A stretch of DNA of 64,000 nucleotides from a virus. The translations under genes and the position numbers were made by a program. This document shows, piece by piece, positions 42,919 to 51,289 of the stretch (within the stretch, counting starts at the first letter, position 1; every line of letters starts with the position of its first letter). A model generated the notes under the pieces. That model was not told the DNA's origin, made no database searches, and worked only from the letters and a program-made list of their open reading frames with translations. The stretch spans positions 1 through 64,000 of IMG/VR virus record IMGVR_UViG_3300013132_000034; one strand, given 5' to 3'.

Positions 42919-44769
42919 TTAGTATTCAATTTTAGTGTTTACAGTAGAAGTTGTAAGTACCTCAATTTTATTAAGAATGTCTAGCGGGTTATTAAGGAAG
43001 GGGTATTTAAAATATGGAAATAAATAATTTTGCGATACAATCTGTATATCGTTTTCGGGGTAAACTGGATTCCAAACTAAAAAATTCAATCCCGGTACTT
43101 TAAACGTACCCATATCATCAGTTCTCTCAACATAAAAATCTTCTACACCATCAATAGCAAATATTTTTGTAGTAATATCGTTTATATCAAATAATTTACC
43201 TAAATTATTACTAGTTGATTCGAAGGCAGTTTTAATAATATTGTATACAGTATTTTTAATAGTTTGGGTGTCTACCTGAGAAAGTACATTTTTTGTAATG
43301 ATTAGCTTGGATTGTGTCGTAACATTAGGTGATAAGTTTTCCCCCGCTCTCATTATACCGAAGTCAACTGATACATATACAGGGTCAAATATTAAAACCT
43401 CAGAAGTAAGAGTTTTAAAATTTTGTAACGTATTTAAAATTAATTCTTTTTGTGCAGTGTTTAGATAATTAGTTCTCTGTGTTAAAGAAGTAATTTTATC
43501 TAATCTAGGCACCCCATAGATGTATATGTTGTTAAAATCACAAGTATCAGCAAATTTTGTTTGGTTGAATAAAACTCTAGAATCATTATTTGGTCTTTTT
43601 AACCCCAAATCATAGTAATATCTAAAATGACCATTCAAATAATCCCAATTATTAACTGCTTTTGTAGCGCTTATGATATTTGCAAAATTTTTATTAACAA
43701 AAGATTCATAATCTTGAGCAGTAACTAATCTAAATTGAGAATTATATATTCTAGGAGCGTTTGTTTTAATTTCTTCAGCAGATTCTTTATCTTGAAACTT
43801 GGTTGATGGTTCGTTATTTGAGAATGTAAGGTATCGAGTTTGATCATTATTTAACAAATTTAAATTTGTTGAAACAGTATCTTTTATTATAGTATTATAT
43901 CTTAAAGAATCATATAAAAATAATTTATTACCATCTAATGTTCCTATATCGACTTCACCCCTATCACCGTCAGTTTGTAAGAAATAAATAGCAACTTCAT
44001 CGCCCTCTTCTAATTTTTTTCCAGTAATGCCATTACCAAATTTAATTTCGTAGCGCTCATTTTCATTTAATCTTTTTTCAAAAACTCTGCTATTTGAATC
44101 ATTTAAAAATAATCATGCAGTTTCTGAATACTTAAAATATTTACTTGATGATTTTTCTTTTACATAAACATCAATATTAAAATGATCAATTTTTTGATTT
44201 TCTTGATTTGCAATAAATGTTATGGTTAATTGTTCGTATTCTTCACCGCTTGCTGTATAAGTAGGGTATTCAACGTAAGCTCCTTGATATAATAAATTAG
44301 TTTGAGAAAATAAACTTAAAATTTCATCTAAATTTGCCTCTTTAATAAAAGTAGCATCATTATTAAAGCTATAAGTAATTCCGTTTAAAGTAAAATAAGA
44401 ATATCTTTTAATTGTATATGTATCTACTGGTAGACTTTTTGATGCTATTGAATTAAAACTTAATAATGCAGATTGATATCCTATAGGCTTGTAATTTAAT
44501 TCTTTTACTATTTTGTTTATATTTTCGTACAACGTTGCTTGACTGAATAAAGTTTCTGCTGCTGTTCTATTTAAATAAAACAAAAGAACATGATAAGCAT
44601 AAGCTATAATATCAATAACAGAAGAAATATTACTACCTTCATAATTTTGATCCGTAAATGTATTATTAGCATTTAATCTATCAATAATAAGTTGCTTGAG
44701 TGATAAAGCATCAAAAGCAGCATAGCCGTCTCTATTAATTAAGAAATTTGAATCTTGTTCTACACTCAT
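42919..44769 (-). CDS. gp6-like baseplate wedge protein, interrupted by one in-frame TGA
   Basis: From ATG at 44769 the frame runs 218 codons, meets TGA at 44113-44115, then stays open in the same frame to a stop at 42919: 616 codons in all, close to T4 gp6 (660 aa). The first part has the wedge pattern DRLNANNTFTDQNYEGSNIS and YHVLLFYLNRTAAETLF; directly after the TGA come LFLNDSNSRVFEKRLNENERY and FGNGITGKKLEEGD, which are contiguous in gp6 relatives. The segment after TGA has no ATG or GTG in frame, only a TTG 86 codons on. gp6 joins neighbouring baseplate wedges and is essential, so readthrough, recoding, a strain mutation or a base error must explain the stop. TGA is used as a normal stop elsewhere here (for example terminase). 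Confidence 0.82.
44113..44115 (-). other. In-frame TGA inside gp6-like gene
   Basis: Context GCA TGA TTA on the minus strand. Coding similarity continues unbroken across it. It is not the well-known leaky UGA-CUA context. Confidence 0.85.
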
Positions 44770-44771
44770 AA

Positions 44772-45242
44772 TTATTTAAAATTAAACCCATCATTATTTA
44801 ATATGCCTGTAAGGTTTACTGATTCTAATCCTAGCTGTGGAACCGAGAGAGTTAGATTTATTAAATAGCTATTATCTTCTTCTTTTGCTACAATATTAAC
44901 CTTAACAATCTTTACTCTTGATTCAAATGTGTTTATATTGTCAACAATAGTATCGCCTATAGTTTTTGCAGTAGATTCTGAAACTTGCTCAAATACAAAA
45001 TTAGTTAAACCTATACCAAAATATGGATTTAGTAATTTTTCACCTCTATTAGTTAAAAATATGTTTCTTATACTATTTTTAATAGCATTAAGATCATAAT
45101 CTACTTTTAAATCAATTAGTTCGCTCTTCTTTAAAAATTCTGAATTTTGTGTATATTTGTAATCAAAATCTAGTCTTAAATCAGCATATTTAATATCGTT
45201 TTTCTGAACAACGTTGGCGAGACTATCGATTTTTATACTCAT
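44772..45242 (-). CDS. gp25-like baseplate wedge protein
   Basis: 156 residues (T4 gp25 is 132). The GPW/gp25 domain is plain: DLNAIKNSIRNIFLTNRGEK followed by LLNPYFGIGLTNFVFEQ at about 47-84, with the EKLLNP-x-FG and F-E landmarks, and the closing beta strands LTLSVPQLG. The protein sits at the heart of the wedge where the sheath joins the baseplate, and its fold also occurs in type VI secretion (TssE). The N-terminus has about 40 extra residues. ACTAAATA lies 6 nt before the ATG in a divergent promoter region. It precedes gp6 by 2 nt, as gp25 and gp6 pairings often do. Confidence 0.88.
   Translation of the reverse strand: MSIKIDSLANVVQKNDIKYADLRLDFDYKYTQNSEFLKKSELIDLKVDYDLNAIKNSIRNIFLTNRGEKLLNPYFGIGLTNFVFEQVSESTAKTIGDTIVDNINTFESRVKIVKVNIVAKEEDNSYLINLTLSVPQLGLESVNLTGILNNDGFNFK
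44773..44780 (-). promoter_or_regulatory. Late-type motif close to gp6 start
   Basis: TTTAAATA, only 3 nt before the ATG at 44769 and overlapping the end of gp25; spacing is shorter than elsewhere, so it is doubtful. Confidence 0.3.
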
Positions 45243-45303
45243 ATAATATATTTAGTATAAATTAGTATATACAAAATTAATTTTCAAAACATAAATATAT
45301 ATA
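45243..45303. promoter_or_regulatory. 61-bp divergent late promoter region
   Basis: Two outward-facing octamers: ACTAAATA at 45249-45256 for gp25 (minus, 6 nt before ATG) and CATAAATA at 45290-45297 for the 197-aa gene (plus, 6 nt before ATG). The rest is AT-rich with no ribosome-binding AGGAG on either side. Confidence 0.65.
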
Positions 45304-45897
45304 ATGAAAAGAAGATTTAACTCTCTCTATGAGACATACAAGCAAAAATTTACTAGCGGTGGGTTTCTATATGGTTCAACTGTAAAATTAAAAGACACAT
45401 TCTTTAAATCAGATTTCTATAAAGGTCAAACACAAGAATATCAAGATTTGCTAAAATCTTGGACTCAATCTGATTTGCTACTACGGGTAACTGGTGTAAA
45501 GCCTGTGAGACCTACTACACAAGGCGCTGGTAATGCAGAAATAACAGGTAGTGAATTTGATGTAGATATAACACAAGAAATAGCCCCGGGTAGATATGTA
45601 GATTATGTAACTGTTCCGGGTGTATATTTACAGCCTTATGGCAATGGCATTAATTTACCTAAAATTCCCGATTCATTAAAGAGAAACGATAAAGTTCAAA
45701 TTAAACCTGAAGTTGAAAAACCTGAAGATGAACAACAAGTACAACATACAGTAACTTCTGATGATGGTAAAGGTAAGCTTATTAAGGGTGATAGAAAATT
45801 GGTTAACAAAAACATCAAGATACCTGCTTCGCCAGATGTTAGTGCAAAATCACCATCAGTTGCAAGCTATACGCACAAGTATTTACCTAAGCGCTAA
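45304..45897 (+). CDS. Unknown probable virion or morphogenesis protein
   Basis: 197 residues on the plus strand, starting MKRRFNSLYETYKQKF and GGFLYGSTVKLKD, which looks like a short targeting or docking head. The middle has beta text (GRYVDYVTVPGVYLQPYG) and the last third is charged and low in structure (VEKPEDEQQVQH; SAKSPSVASY). It has its own late motif 6 nt before the ATG and ends tail-to-tail with the clamp-loader gene, overlapping it by 11 nt. Marine T4-like phages carry unassigned virion proteins of similar style; the exact role is unknown. Confidence 0.6.
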   Translation: MKRRFNSLYETYKQKFTSGGFLYGSTVKLKDTFFKSDFYKGQTQEYQDLLKSWTQSDLLLRVTGVKPVRPTTQGAGNAEITGSEFDVDITQEIAPGRYVDYVTVPGVYLQPYGNGINLPKIPDSLKRNDKVQIKPEVEKPEDEQQVQHTVTSDDGKGKLIKGDRKLVNKNIKIPASPDVSAKSPSVASYTHKYLPKR

Positions 45898-46822
45898 GTA
45901 GTTCTTCTAATCCTATACAGCAGCTATAAAAATTTATTTCCTGATCTACTACGAAACTGCTTCTATATAAATGCTCTGAAACAACGAGTAGCGCTTTTTT
46001 GCTTTTTTCAAAGTTATAATTTAAATTATCATTTATATAATTAAAAAGATCTCTCAACAAGCTAACATAATCACCTTGAAACTTATCTTCATTTTCAATC
46101 CAATATTTTCTACCTATATTAGATCTTTTAGTTTTTATAAATTCAATAATTTTTAATACCAATTCATTATTAATAGCAATATTAGGTATTTTTAACTCGC
46201 CGCCCAAACAGTGTTTTTGTATCTCATTAATAATTTTTCTAAAATCAGGGTACAATTTTTTAATTAATAAGACTACATCTCTCTTTTGCTCATCATTTAG
46301 TTTAATGTTTTCATTCTTTAGTATATAAAGAATTCTTTTAGCCATACCTTCAAGAGGTGGGGTTATATTAAAATCTTGACAACGACTTATTAGCGCGTTT
46401 ATAATCTTATGCTTATAGTTACAAGTCAAGACAAACCGAGTATTAAAAGAATATTCTTCCATGGTATTCCGAAGCGCTTTTTGCGCCTCTAGGCTAATAC
46501 CATCTACTTCATCGAGTATGATTACTTTTAATTTACCATCTAAACTCTTAGTTTTAGAAAAACCTACTACTTTATTCCTTATTGTATCTATGCCATTTTC
46601 ATCACTTGCATTAATATACAAATATTGACAACATAAAATATCGTTTACTATAATTTTAGCTAAAGAAGTTTTACCTATACCTTGAATACCTGCTAATAAT
46701 ATATTTGGAATCTCAAGTTTATCTTTAAAAGACGAAGCAAGCTTTCTAGCTTCATCAGTTAAAACAATATCATCAAGTGTTTTAGGTCTGTATTTTTCTA
46801 TCCAAAGATTATTAAAGTTCAT
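45887..46822 (-). CDS. Sliding clamp loader small/large ATPase subunit (gp44-like)
   Basis: 311 residues (T4 gp44 319). AAA+ clamp-loader motifs are in order: LWIEKYRPKTLDDIV at the N-terminus, Walker A GIQGIGKTS at 45-53, Walker B VIILDEVDG near 106-114, a QKALRNTMEEY helix, sensor 1 as LTCNYKHKI, and the SRC motif ISRCQDF near 150. The complex loads the gp45 clamp on DNA for replication; in T4 the clamp also activates late transcription, which is relevant because this window is full of T4-late motifs. The ATG overlaps the dUTPase stop (ATGA). No late motif is present upstream, as expected for an early or middle gene. Confidence 0.93.
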   Translation of the reverse strand: MNFNNLWIEKYRPKTLDDIVLTDEARKLASSFKDKLEIPNILLAGIQGIGKTSLAKIIVNDILCCQYLYINASDENGIDTIRNKVVGFSKTKSLDGKLKVIILDEVDGISLEAQKALRNTMEEYSFNTRFVLTCNYKHKIINALISRCQDFNITPPLEGMAKRILYILKNENIKLNDEQKRDVVLLIKKLYPDFRKIINEIQKHCLGGELKIPNIAINNELVLKIIEFIKTKRSNIGRKYWIENEDKFQGDYVSLLRDLFNYINDNLNYNFEKSKKALLVVSEHLYRSSFVVDQEINFYSCCIGLEELLSA

Positions 46823-47253
46823 TTACCAGATGATCCAAAGCCTTTTTCACCTCTATTAGATTCAACAATTTGTTCTGTAAATGTTGGTGTATAATTTGGT
46901 GCTAACTTATATAAAACAAACTGAGCAATTCTATCTCCCTTTGTTACCTTATAATCTATACCAGTGAAATTGTATAGCTTAATACCTGCATCTCCTCTAT
47001 AACCGTTATCTATAATACCTGGGTGCGCAAATATACCAAATTTAAATCCTAATCCACTTCTTGATTCAACCTTTATCCAATAGCTTGTTGGTATAGATGC
47101 AAATTTTAAGCCAACATCAACTACAGCTGATTGCAGAGCTGGGATTATCTTATCTTCAACACAATATACATCGTAACCGGAATCATCAGCATTGTTTTTA
47201 GAGGGTAACTTTGCGTCCGGGTGAGTTTTTATAAAAGATAATAGATCGGTCAT
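46819..47253 (-). CDS. dUTP diphosphatase (dUTPase)
   Basis: 144 residues, the standard trimeric dUTPase length. All five motifs are present: DDSGYDVY (I), SRSGLGFKFG (II), GIIDNGYRGDAGIKL (III, with the catalytic Asp and the Tyr that binds deoxyuridine), GDRIAQFVL (IV) and RGEKGFGSSG (V, the phosphate-binding C-terminal arm). The enzyme hydrolyses dUTP to dUMP, keeping uracil out of DNA and feeding thymidylate synthesis. It is translationally coupled to the clamp-loader gene and has no late motif upstream, so this two-gene island is probably expressed before the surrounding structural genes. Confidence 0.95.
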   Translation of the reverse strand: MTDLLSFIKTHPDAKLPSKNNADDSGYDVYCVEDKIIPALQSAVVDVGLKFASIPTSYWIKVESRSGLGFKFGIFAHPGIIDNGYRGDAGIKLYNFTGIDYKVTKGDRIAQFVLYKLAPNYTPTFTEQIVESNRGEKGFGSSGK

Positions 47254-47287
47254 ACTAATATTGTAACTTTTACTTTTAATAATTCAA

Positions 47288-47295
47288 CATAAATA
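47288..47295 (+). promoter_or_regulatory. T4-late-type promoter motif for 160-aa plus-strand gene
   Basis: CATAAATA, 6 nt before the ATG at 47302. No matching motif faces the dUTPase gene on the other side of the gap. Confidence 0.6.
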
Positions 47296-47301
47296 TATTA
47301 T

Positions 47302-47784
47302 ATGTCAGAAGATAACGGAGATATTGACGATATTATAGATGCTTTGAAAGAGAAAAATAGCGAGATAAAGAAAGAGGTGAGAAAATCAGCTAATAAAGAT
47401 AATTTAGAAGAATATGTTATTGAGAGTGCTAGTACTGTAATCAATGAAGGTCTAGATTTAATTAAAAACTTGGGTGTGTTTTTAAATGCGGCACCTGATG
47501 CAAAAGATCTGTCTGCATATTCAGAGCTATTGCAAGCTACGTCAACAGCAATAGAATCGTTAAATAAAATTATAATTCAAAACAAGAAAGGCGAAACATT
47601 AAAAGAGCTCAAAAAGATGGATTATGAACAAAGAAGAGATCTATTGGGTGATGCAAAGGAAGCATTAATTAGCACGCGAGAAGAAATTTTTAAAAAAATG
47701 ATTAAAAATGTTGAGATTATTGATATATCAGCCCAGACCACCGACAATATTTTGAGTGGTTCCGCAGACAACAGTGTTAAGTAA
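47302..47784 (+). CDS. Candidate small terminase subunit (gp16-like)
   Basis: 160 residues, acidic N-terminus (SEDNGDIDDIIDALKEKNSEI) then helices. The stretch from residue 48 to 98 (ESASTVINEGLDLIKNLGVF; NAAPDAKDLSAYSELLQATST; AIESLNKIIIQNKK) matches the spacing of the T4 gp16 central coiled coil ([31 protein letters not shown] in T4 wording), where the D/P-containing loop precedes a helix with repeated T/S and LxK. gp16 rings select and start DNA packaging with gp17. The similarity is by eye and moderate. It ends convergent with, and overlapping by 57 nt, the 529-aa baseplate gene on the other strand. Confidence 0.5.
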   Translation: MSEDNGDIDDIIDALKEKNSEIKKEVRKSANKDNLEEYVIESASTVINEGLDLIKNLGVFLNAAPDAKDLSAYSELLQATSTAIESLNKIIIQNKKGETLKELKKMDYEQRRDLLGDAKEALISTREEIFKKMIKNVEIIDISAQTTDNILSGSADNSVK

Positions 47785-49317
47785 ATCTTTAGTAGTATTT
47801 TCTAAAGTTGCAAGAAGAGTATCTTGAAGCTGATTTAACGCGTCAGTTCTTGAATCTGCTGCTGCACCGGGGTTATCAAATAATGAACCCAAGGAGAACG
47901 GTGGTAATGGTAAATTCATACCAAATATACTGCTTACAGAAGAAAGATCAATGCCGTTTATTGCATTTAATAATCCCTGTATAGCATCTCCGTCGGTCTC
48001 TTCAAAAGTTATATTAAAAGGATTTATTTTTTTCAATTCTTCAAATAAATCAAAATCAGAAGATGAAGCGGAAGAAAAGTTTGTTAGTGGATCTTCATTA
48101 CCATTAAAGGCAGCTAAAGCACCGCCCATGCCAATACAATCAGTAATGCTTGAAGACCATGATGGAGCTTGATATGCGGGATATGCTATCGTACCATCGT
48201 AATGACTGAAACTCTTGGGTAGATTTGTATCTGATTTTTCAGCGTTTTCAGAAGCCTGCTCGTTGGATGTTGTTTTGGGTTCTTCTTGTATCCCCGCATA
48301 ATTGGTAACGTTTTTATCTGTATTATTCTCAGACAATTCGGCCTTACTAATACTCGAGAATAATTCTCTTGGATTTAATTCTTCTAATCTGCTAAATAAA
48401 TTGTTTTTATATAATTTATCTAGTTCCTCAGTTGTTTTTTGTTTTAAATTTATTGTTTCGACAGCTTGTGTAGAAAGAACACTATCGTTAAAATATCGAC
48501 TTTTTAAATATTTTATTTTATTGCTAAGCAAATCTACTTCTTTATCTACTTTTTCAACTTGCAATCTGAATGAATATTGCGTTACATAACTTAAATTTTG
48601 TGAATAATCTCTGTAATTTAAAGCTTCATTATCATTTATATTACAATATCTTAACAAAACTTTTATTTCATTCTTAAATAAATCTAAAAGTTTATCTACT
48701 GTTTTCTTTTTAATTTCAGAAACAGTTCTTGTGTAGTAACCCTCGTCAGTAACTAAATTAGTTCCGTGAGCAGTTTTAGATAAAGAAGAAGAATCAATGG
48801 GCTGTACTAACATTATATTGCTCCTATACATATTGTTTGTTCTAAAGCTAAAGCGTTGAAGAATTTGCTTTGTCCAGGGTGAAATTTTATTAATAGAATT
48901 ATAGGAAAGGTAAAGTGGTGGCGGGGTTCTATTCATAGACCAGTCTGATATTGGGCTAATACTATCATCAATAAGATAAGAAGCGTTAGTAAATTTACCA
49001 ATACTATCGCTTTCTAATAATAAAGAAGATAGTTTAATTTCAGATTTTATATAATCTGGACTTGATTTAAATATTTCGTACCAATAAGACACGAAATCAC
49101 TATCAAATTTGTCAAAATAATTTTGTAATTTATTAAAAAATTCTATTCTAGCTTCTACACTATCATTTTTAAAAAATGTAGATCTATAATTAAGAGATGT
49201 TTCTATTTGTTCAATAAATTTAGATAAAATAGTTAAATAGTTCGAATATTTTTCAAGTATGTATTTAGATGACGCTAAATTTATATCACAAATTTGTGGT
49301 ATAATAGTTTTAATCAT
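47728..49317 (-). CDS. Baseplate-region structural protein, unknown
   Basis: 529 residues coupled by an ATGA overlap to the gp27-like hub gene. The first 330 residues are helical with coiled-coil text (LRLQVEKVDKEVDLLSNKIK-type, residues 255-280); then a low-complexity Ser/Asn/Glu/Thr linker near 335-365, and a Gly/Ser/Pro-rich C-terminal part (IFGMNLPLPPFSLGSLFDNP). No lysozyme or peptidase motif is seen, so it is not an obvious gp5. Position next to gp27 suggests a hub or central-spike-associated component such as gp28. The last 57 nt run antisense to the 160-aa plus-strand gene. Confidence 0.6.
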   Translation of the reverse strand: MIKTIIPQICDINLASSKYILEKYSNYLTILSKFIEQIETSLNYRSTFFKNDSVEARIEFFNKLQNYFDKFDSDFVSYWYEIFKSSPDYIKSEIKLSSLLLESDSIGKFTNASYLIDDSISPISDWSMNRTPPPLYLSYNSINKISPWTKQILQRFSFRTNNMYRSNIMLVQPIDSSSLSKTAHGTNLVTDEGYYTRTVSEIKKKTVDKLLDLFKNEIKVLLRYCNINDNEALNYRDYSQNLSYVTQYSFRLQVEKVDKEVDLLSNKIKYLKSRYFNDSVLSTQAVETINLKQKTTEELDKLYKNNLFSRLEELNPRELFSSISKAELSENNTDKNVTNYAGIQEEPKTTSNEQASENAEKSDTNLPKSFSHYDGTIAYPAYQAPSWSSSITDCIGMGGALAAFNGNEDPLTNFSSASSSDFDLFEELKKINPFNITFEETDGDAIQGLLNAINGIDLSSVSSIFGMNLPLPPFSLGSLFDNPGAAADSRTDALNQLQDTLLATLENTTKDLLNTVVCGTTQNIVGGLG

Positions 49318-50909
49318 AAAACAACCTCATTATTATTAGGATTTGAAAATGAATATGTTTTGATAGCTGTAATTTCATTTTCATATGAACCGCTTCTAAA
49401 TATATGGTTTATTTCAACTAAAAAGTATGTTCCTAGAAATTTATCATCAAATTTATTACTAGGTTGAGATGAATCCCTATCAATAGATACAAATCTACCT
49501 GCTTGTCTCACCGTAAGACCGGGCGCAATAAAATTAATAGTATTATTTAAAAATAGTGCTTTTTTCATTACTTCATTTCTTCCTGAAGATAACCTTTGAT
49601 CTCTATCGTTAGAAACACTAAATGTACAATCATAATTTCTATTATTAATTCTATATTCATTCTTTGTCAATGTAGAAAACCCCGCATTACTGCTACCTTT
49701 AAAATTTTTAACATAATTTTGATAAAAAACATCAAGAATTCTTTCAAATTGATTTTCTTGAACATCAATATTAAAAGTTTTGTTGTAAAAGTCATAGCTA
49801 AAAACTTGTTTTGTCGTTATGTAATGCTGTACATCAAATCCTGCAGAAGGAAAAAATTTATATTTTTGTATTTGTGAATAATCTGGTAAAAATGCGCTGT
49901 TTTTAGTGCTAATAGGTGTACGCGTAATATTATTAAAATTACTTACATTTGAATCACTATAACTGCCTACTAAAAATTTTTCAATATGTAATGGCCCTCC
50001 TTCATCTGCTCTTAAATTTCCTTGCCGAGTATAAGCGTTTTCAAAATAAGATTTTAGTGATTTGTACGAAAACTCATTTGTATATCTCTCTTTTCTTAAA
50101 ATACAAAAATCATAATTATTAGATGGGCTACTTACATGAACTGAATCTATGTATTTATAATCATCATATGCGCATGAATTTACTGGAGACGAATAAAAAA
50201 TATTTGTTGATCCTTCATCAAATTCAGCAAATTTTAATTTAAACCCTTCATTACTTGGAAATGTTTCTAATAAAATATTTTTTATAGCTGTGCCAGTTTT
50301 TATAGATCTTTCGGAATTGTCTAAATTTATAACATCAGGTTTAGTTATATAATTAGAAGTAGTAAAATCTATGTTTTTTTCTAACATTATTTGATATGAA
50401 TAATCCCAAAAATGTAATTTTTTAAATTTTTCATCGTTTGTATTGCCTGTAATATCTTCTATATCATATATAGCAAAAACATATTTTAATCTCCAAATTT
50501 TGTTTATTTTTTCACCATAATTATAATTTAATTCATTGTCTATTTTTGGGCATATATCTACTATTAAATAATCTCTCGCATCTCCTCTAAAAGAAAATGG
50601 TAAAATATTTTTAGAAGAATTTTGATTAAATTCTTTTTTAGGCAAATAATAATCTTGAGAAGCATCCGATGTTTCTGTAGTTATTTTTTCAATTGCGTCC
50701 AAGTCGTTTTTAAATATTAATGTTCCTTTATGAAAAGCGTTTAATAAATTATCATTTATAATAAGCTCAACAACAGATTGTGTTTTTAATCTTACAAACT
50801 CTTCATTTGCATTGTATAGTATTAAATCATAATAATATTCAGTATTATCTGCAAATCTATATATATTATCAGTATCAGGTGAGGGCAGTGTAGTATTAAA
50901 TGTACTCAT
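49314..50909 (-). CDS. Baseplate hub protein (gp27-like)
   Basis: 531 residues (T4 gp27 is 391). The N-terminal part follows the hub tube-domain pattern: YYYDLILYNANEEFVRLKTQ and VVELIINDNLLNAFHKGTLIFKNDLDAIEK, then FRGDARDYLIVDICP; the second half has KQVFSYDFYNKTFNIDVQEN and a C-terminal beta domain (GRFVSIDRDSSQPSNKFDDK; GTYFLVEINHIFRSGSYENE) typical of hub proteins with a final tube-like fold. gp27 forms the trimeric cylinder that joins the spike to the tube. It lies between gp53-like and the unknown 529-aa gene. No own late motif; read with the upstream gp53/gp48 transcript. Confidence 0.78.
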   Translation of the reverse strand: MSTFNTTLPSPDTDNIYRFADNTEYYYDLILYNANEEFVRLKTQSVVELIINDNLLNAFHKGTLIFKNDLDAIEKITTETSDASQDYYLPKKEFNQNSSKNILPFSFRGDARDYLIVDICPKIDNELNYNYGEKINKIWRLKYVFAIYDIEDITGNTNDEKFKKLHFWDYSYQIMLEKNIDFTTSNYITKPDVINLDNSERSIKTGTAIKNILLETFPSNEGFKLKFAEFDEGSTNIFYSSPVNSCAYDDYKYIDSVHVSSPSNNYDFCILRKERYTNEFSYKSLKSYFENAYTRQGNLRADEGGPLHIEKFLVGSYSDSNVSNFNNITRTPISTKNSAFLPDYSQIQKYKFFPSAGFDVQHYITTKQVFSYDFYNKTFNIDVQENQFERILDVFYQNYVKNFKGSSNAGFSTLTKNEYRINNRNYDCTFSVSNDRDQRLSSGRNEVMKKALFLNNTINFIAPGLTVRQAGRFVSIDRDSSQPSNKFDDKFLGTYFLVEINHIFRSGSYENEITAIKTYSFSNPNNNEVVL

Positions 50910-50916
50910 ATTAAAA

Positions 50917-51288
50917 TTAAAGTTTTAATTTTATTTCATCAAGTATAAATTTTATAAATTCAGTACGAATTATTTTAAGGTTTGTACCTATTTCAGCTAA
51001 GCTGATAGGATCATTAATCTTATTAACAAGGCATATTAGCCACCATAAATCCATTGTTTGATATTCATTAAAACTTATCATAGACCAGGGCATTTTTTGT
51101 GAAACTAGTATATTATAATAAATTGATGGGTTTATATCGTCAGGAAGTTGAATAGTGTTTAAAATATTATAATAAAATTGTTTATTATTAGTAGTATAAA
51201 TTTTGAATATATTCTCATATCTAGTAGGGCTAATTTTTGGTAGCTCCTCTATATTATTCTGATACTCGCCTTTTTGATTGGTATCCAT
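50917..51288 (-). CDS. gp53-like baseplate wedge protein
   Basis: 123 residues with the gp53/LysM-less wedge pattern: SPTRYENIFKIYTTNNKQFYYNIL, then the conserved MPWSMISFNEYQTMDLWWLI (typical relatives have DTWE or YGTTDLWWLI) and INDPISLAEIG, where the PxxLxxG closes the domain. gp53 binds gp6/gp7 in the wedge and locks wedges together; T4 gp53 is longer (196 aa). AATAAATA lies 6 nt before the ATG at 51288, overlapping the stop region of the gp48-like gene. Confidence 0.72.
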   Translation of the reverse strand: MDTNQKGEYQNNIEELPKISPTRYENIFKIYTTNNKQFYYNILNTIQLPDDINPSIYYNILVSQKMPWSMISFNEYQTMDLWWLICLVNKINDPISLAEIGTNLKIIRTEFIKFILDEIKLKL

Positions 51289-51289
51289 T

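Noticed and set aside
42919-44769. General reassignment of TGA to an amino acid in this phage
   Set aside because: TGA is a true stop in many genes here, including terminase and several ATGA junctions; only one gene is interrupted.
32331-45242. Prophage integration or insertion sequence explaining the adhesin and sugar genes
   Set aside because: No transposase, integrase, terminal inverted repeats or target duplications were seen; composition is continuous with the phage genes.
49314-50909. Lysozyme (gp5-type) function in the hub region
   Set aside because: Neither the gp27-like nor the 529-aa neighbour shows a lysozyme or peptidase catalytic motif.
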